A stretch of DNA of 8,480 nucleotides from Gammaproteobacteria bacterium (GTDB lineage: Bacteria; Pseudomonadota; Gammaproteobacteria; GRL18): contig JAGLFC010000042.1 of NCBI GenBank assembly GCA_023144715.1, positions 1-8,480 on the forward strand, read 5' to 3'. A program made the translations under genes and the position numbers. Each line of letters opens with the position of its first letter. Within the stretch, counting starts at the first letter, position 1. Below, in pieces: positions 6,199 to 8,480 of this stretch. Below the pieces are notes generated by a model. The model ran no database searches. It was not told the origin of the DNA and was given only the letters and a program-made list of their open reading frames with translations.

Positions 6199-7320
6199 TC
6201 ATTCTACCTTAAAGCGTGCGGTATTATTATCTTTTATATAAAGTGAATGATCAAAAACAACGCCATTAATGCTCACGGTCACAACGGTCGCATCACCTAA
6301 AAAAACATTATAAGGTAACGTCCCTTCTAAACGAAGTACTCTTCCTGCTTTTATCAAAGTGCTTGATAATTTTTTGTTATTGGCATCTTGAATTTTAATC
6401 CAAGAATCTCCTGAAAATTGCATAATCAGCTGATTATGTTTAAAACTAGTAGAAAGACCATCACCACCTTCTAGGCTATTGTTAATAGCACTATAGATTC
6501 TATGTGTTGAATGTTCTGAAGCAGAATCAGTTTGTAATGATTGTTCAATAGCCAGAGATTCATTATCCAATGAATTATTAGCGACTTGTAACGTATCATT
6601 TGAATGATTCTGTGGGCTATATTCTATTTGATTATTTTGTAAAGGCTCATTAATTGATACTAGTTTATTAGGGGTGTTGATTTTATCAGTGCCTTTATCT
6701 AAGCTTTTTTTCTCAGTTAAAATATCGACTGATTGCTTCAACTCGGGTAATAGTAGTGTATCAGGTTCATCATTTATGTCATCATGTAACAACTCTTCTT
6801 GCGGTTGTATTTTTTCTGATGAATTATTTGTGATAGAGTTCCACAAATACCATCCACCCGTCGCTAAAGCCACTACAGTCAATAATAAAGCAAACGTTAT
6901 AAATAAAGAAGAAAATGTATCAGAGGAAGAATTATGGATACTATTTCTAATTTTTTTTTCTTTTTTTGCATCCAAACTGGTTTGTAAGGTATCATCTTCA
7001 CTATTTTTTTTATAATACTCCACTAATGGTTTTGGCTGAAGATTTAAAAATCGGGCATAGTTGCGGATATAGCCACACACAAAAGCAGAAGCAGGTAGAT
7101 TATCATAATCTTCTGCTTCTAATGCAACAATCACCTTGTTGTCTAAATGCAATTCACGAGAAATATCATCAATGCTTAAATCATATTCATTACGCACTTT
7201 TTCAAAAAGAAAGCCAAACCCCTCTTCTTTTGAGTGAATAACTTTTTCAATATCTTCTTGTTCTTGCTGATTGTTTTCTTGTTCCAAAATTAATATTCCT
7301 GTCGACCTTGATAAAGCCAT
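6199..7320 (-). CDS. rodZ: Cytoskeleton protein RodZ (start either ATG 7320 or TTG 7287)
   Basis: RodZ is a bitopic inner-membrane protein that links the MreB cytoskeleton to the elongation machinery and sets rod shape. From the ATG at 7320 it is 373 aa. A cytoplasmic helix-turn-helix-like MreB-binding domain covers about 36-97. Phe80 and Tyr84 in 'AFVCGYIRNYARFL' sit where E. coli Phe60 and Tyr64 contact MreB. A basic stretch ('KKEKKIRN') precedes one transmembrane helix (about 139-159). Then comes a long, low-complexity Asn/Ser/Glu-rich periplasmic linker (about 161-290) and a C-terminal beta domain of the DUF4115 type (about 296-372). The ATG start overlaps pilF by 31 bp and has only a weak Shine-Dalgarno. 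A TTG at 7287 lies just after the pilF stop, has AGGA 9 nt upstream and gives 362 aa; it is at least as likely. Both starts leave all domains intact. Confidence 0.94.
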   Translation of the reverse strand: MALSRSTGILILEQENNQQEQEDIEKVIHSKEEGFGFLFEKVRNEYDLSIDDISRELHLDNKVIVALEAEDYDNLPASAFVCGYIRNYARFLNLQPKPLVEYYKKNSEDDTLQTSLDAKKEKKIRNSIHNSSSDTFSSLFITFALLLTVVALATGGWYLWNSITNNSSEKIQPQEELLHDDINDEPDTLLLPELKQSVDILTEKKSLDKGTDKINTPNKLVSINEPLQNNQIEYSPQNHSNDTLQVANNSLDNESLAIEQSLQTDSASEHSTHRIYSAINNSLEGGDGLSTSFKHNQLIMQFSGDSWIKIQDANNKKLSSTLIKAGRVLRLEGTLPYNVFLGDATVVTVSINGVVFDHSLYIKDNNTARFKVE

Positions 7321-8123
7321 TTTGCTTCATTACTATCGGGAAACTTATTTTTTAATTGCAGTTCATAGCTAGAAAGTAAATTATTATCAGTAACATAACG
7401 CTTATAAAGAATATTAATACCTAGCCAAAGAGCATCTGCATTAGGACGTGTTATTTTATCATAGCGTTCAAAATAGCTCCAAGCATACTCATAACTTGAT
7501 TTTTTATAATTAATTTTTGCTAAACCCAGTAGAGAATTTGATAAATCAGGAGAAAGTGCCACAGCCTTTCTATACAACTCTTCTGAGCGAGCAATTTCAT
7601 TATTTTTTAAAGCACACCAACCTGCATTTTGATAAGCTTCTGCACGCTTAATATACAGTGGATTATTAACGACCTTATTAAAAATTTGTTCTGCTTTGCC
7701 AAATTGTTTCTGCTCACATAAAAAAATAGCATAATTATTTAAAATAGTTGAATCATTAGGTGCAAGCTGTACTGATTTTTTAAACTCTTTATCGGCTCCG
7801 TCAGGACGTTCTAAGCGAGCATATAACACCCCTAAATAATTATGTGCCAAGGCATGATTGGGATCTTGCCCCAATGCTTTATTTAACTTTACTAACGCAC
7901 GATCATAACGACCATTATTAATATAGCCAGCCCCTAATTGCGTATTAACATCGGCGGCAGTTTGCCCTGATACCTGACCGTCAGAATATTGTGTACTTAG
8001 ATTTTGGGCATCACTCAAATCATTATTATCATTCACTAATATGTTTTGACAGGCACTTAATACAGAAATAGACAATAACACCAGTATTATTGTCTTTATT
8101 ATATTATTTTTTTTATTAAACAT
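7290..8123 (-). CDS. pilF: Type IV pilus biogenesis lipoprotein PilF (PilW)
   Basis: PilF/PilW is an outer-membrane TPR lipoprotein (pilotin) needed to place and assemble the PilQ secretin of type IV pili. The 277-aa product has a signal peptide ending in the lipobox 'VLSAC' (lipidated Cys25). After a linker come about five to six TPR units, at roughly 57-90, 91-124, 125-158, 160-193 and 194-227. The first carries 'LGAGYINNGRYDRALVKLNK' and the second 'AHNYLGVLYARLERPDGADK', as in PilF. The C-terminus ('YELQLKNKFPDS.EA') also resembles PilF proteins. It starts 6 bp after the rlmN stop, with only a weak Shine-Dalgarno, so translational coupling is plausible. Its end overlaps rodZ if rodZ starts at its ATG. 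Gene order rlmN-pilF-rodZ supports the name over a generic TPR protein. Whether pili are made depends on genes outside the window. Confidence 0.93.
   Translation of the reverse strand: MFNKKNNIIKTIILVLLSISVLSACQNILVNDNNDLSDAQNLSTQYSDGQVSGQTAADVNTQLGAGYINNGRYDRALVKLNKALGQDPNHALAHNYLGVLYARLERPDGADKEFKKSVQLAPNDSTILNNYAIFLCEQKQFGKAEQIFNKVVNNPLYIKRAEAYQNAGWCALKNNEIARSEELYRKAVALSPDLSNSLLGLAKINYKKSSYEYAWSYFERYDKITRPNADALWLGINILYKRYVTDNNLLSSYELQLKNKFPDSNEAKWLYQGRQEY
7297..7300 (-). promoter_or_regulatory. Shine-Dalgarno supporting the alternative TTG start of rodZ
   Basis: AGGA on the minus strand lies within the last codons of pilF, 9 nt before the in-frame TTG at 7287-7285. The ATG at 7320 has only GAAG about 4 nt upstream. 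This favours the later start, as already seen with a TTG at hisS in the same operon, but does not prove it. Confidence 0.45.
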
Positions 8124-8129
8124 ACAATT

Positions 8130-8480
8130 CTACTTTATACCCTTATTTTCACTTAAACGCCTACTTTTATCTTGCACTCGACCTGCTAATTGTCCACAGG
8201 CTGCATCAATATCATCACCGCGAGTTTTTCGTACCACTGCAACATAACCTGCTTTATAAAGAATATCCTTAAAACGATCAATCACTTGTGCTTTTGAACA
8301 GATGAAGTCACTATTAGGAAATGGATTAAATGGTATCAGGTTTATTTTGCATGGCAATTCTTTTAATAGCACCGCTAATTCTCGTGCATTTTTTTCACTG
8401 TCATTAATTCCCGCTAACATAACATATTCAACTGTAAACTGCTTCTTTTTTGTATCACCTTTAAAATAAAATTGACAGGC
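8130..8480 (-). CDS. rlmN: Dual-specificity 23S rRNA/tRNA A2 methyltransferase RlmN, C-terminal part (cut by window edge)
   Basis: RlmN is a radical-SAM enzyme that makes 2-methyladenosine at A2503 of 23S rRNA and at A37 of some tRNAs. The frame is open to the right edge, giving 116 C-terminal residues; the ATG at 8420 is an internal Met ('VEYVMLAGIND') and not the start. Hallmarks are 'PCKINLIPFNPFP' (43-55 of the visible part), 'IDRFKDIL' and 'VRKTRGDDIDAACGQLAG'. The Cys in the last motif matches the methyl-carrying Cys355 of E. coli RlmN in motif and distance from the C-terminus. The CxxxCxxC cluster motif and start lie beyond the window. It is the most upstream visible gene of the operon; its promoter is not in view. 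Confidence 0.97.
   Translation of the reverse strand, partial: ACQFYFKGDTKKKQFTVEYVMLAGINDSEKNARELAVLLKELPCKINLIPFNPFPNSDFICSKAQVIDRFKDILYKAGYVAVVRKTRGDDIDAACGQLAGRVQDKSRRLSENKGIK

Larger units (their letters stand above)
1573..8480 (-). other. Probable operon rlmN-pilF-rodZ-hisS-yfgM-bamB-der
   Basis: Seven co-directional genes have junctions of 6 bp (rlmN/pilF), a possible 31-bp overlap (pilF/rodZ), 35 bp (rodZ/hisS), 26 bp (hisS/yfgM), a 1-bp overlap (yfgM/bamB) and 18 bp (bamB/der). No internal terminator hairpin is visible, and a hairpin at 1555-1574 closes the 3' end. The order is the widely conserved gammaproteobacterial one, except that ispG is missing between rodZ and hisS. Internal promoters cannot be excluded. 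Confidence 0.8.

Noticed and set aside
6674..7241. Two plus-strand ORFs (6674-7015, 6966-7241) opposite rodZ
   Set aside because: They lie fully antisense to the well-supported rodZ, show Ser/Asn- or His/Gln-rich composition expected from reading its low-complexity linker and N-terminal coding sequence backwards, and have no recognisable domain.
8130..8420. 96-aa ORF starting at ATG 8420 as a complete small gene
   Set aside because: The same frame stays open to the window edge with clear RlmN sequence before this Met, so it is the tail of rlmN.

Overview
This window is a chromosomal housekeeping region from an AT-rich gammaproteobacterium. The lineage rests on gene order: the right-hand 7 kb is the conserved rlmN-pilF-rodZ-hisS-yfgM-bamB-der block typical of Gammaproteobacteria, and the individual proteins (HisRS, Der, BamB, RimO) resemble the E. 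coli type throughout. AT-rich sequence together with a small lipoprotein c-type cytochrome would fit a respiratory free-living or symbiotic marine lineage. A methanotroph or sulfur oxidiser is possible, but the genus cannot be fixed from this window.

Layout. Positions 1-515 (minus) hold the N-terminal third of rimO, cut by the window edge. A 108-bp divergent intergenic region carries back-to-back extended -10 promoters. Next, on the plus strand, come a 101-aa monoheme cytochrome c lipoprotein (624-929) and, after a 147-bp regulatory gap, a stand-alone cyclic-nucleotide-binding protein without a DNA-binding domain (1077-1544). The gap contains a near-consensus CRP-type operator placed at about -71.5 from a good sigma-70 promoter. 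A perfect 8-bp hairpin with a 4-base loop separates this gene from the convergent operon. From 8480 down to 1573, all on the minus strand and closely packed, lie rlmN (C-terminal part), pilF, rodZ, hisS, yfgM, bamB and der. Gaps there are at most about 35 bp, with overlaps at pilF/rodZ and yfgM/bamB.

How the genes fit together. The minus-strand operon couples translation fidelity and ribosome assembly (RlmN, HisRS, Der; RimO lies nearby) with envelope biogenesis (PilF for the type IV pilus secretin, RodZ for cell shape, YfgM at the Sec translocon, BamB in the outer-membrane BAM complex). The most notable departure from the usual arrangement is that ispG (gcpE), normally between rodZ and hisS, is absent here. 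Only about 35 bp separate those two genes.

No mobile element, CRISPR array, tRNA, rRNA or tandem repeat is visible. No gene-free stretch exceeds 300 bases; the longest is 930-1076. I found no evidence of a novel defence or biosynthetic system. The less ordinary part is the cytochrome / CRP-box / cNMP-domain segment at 516-1544.
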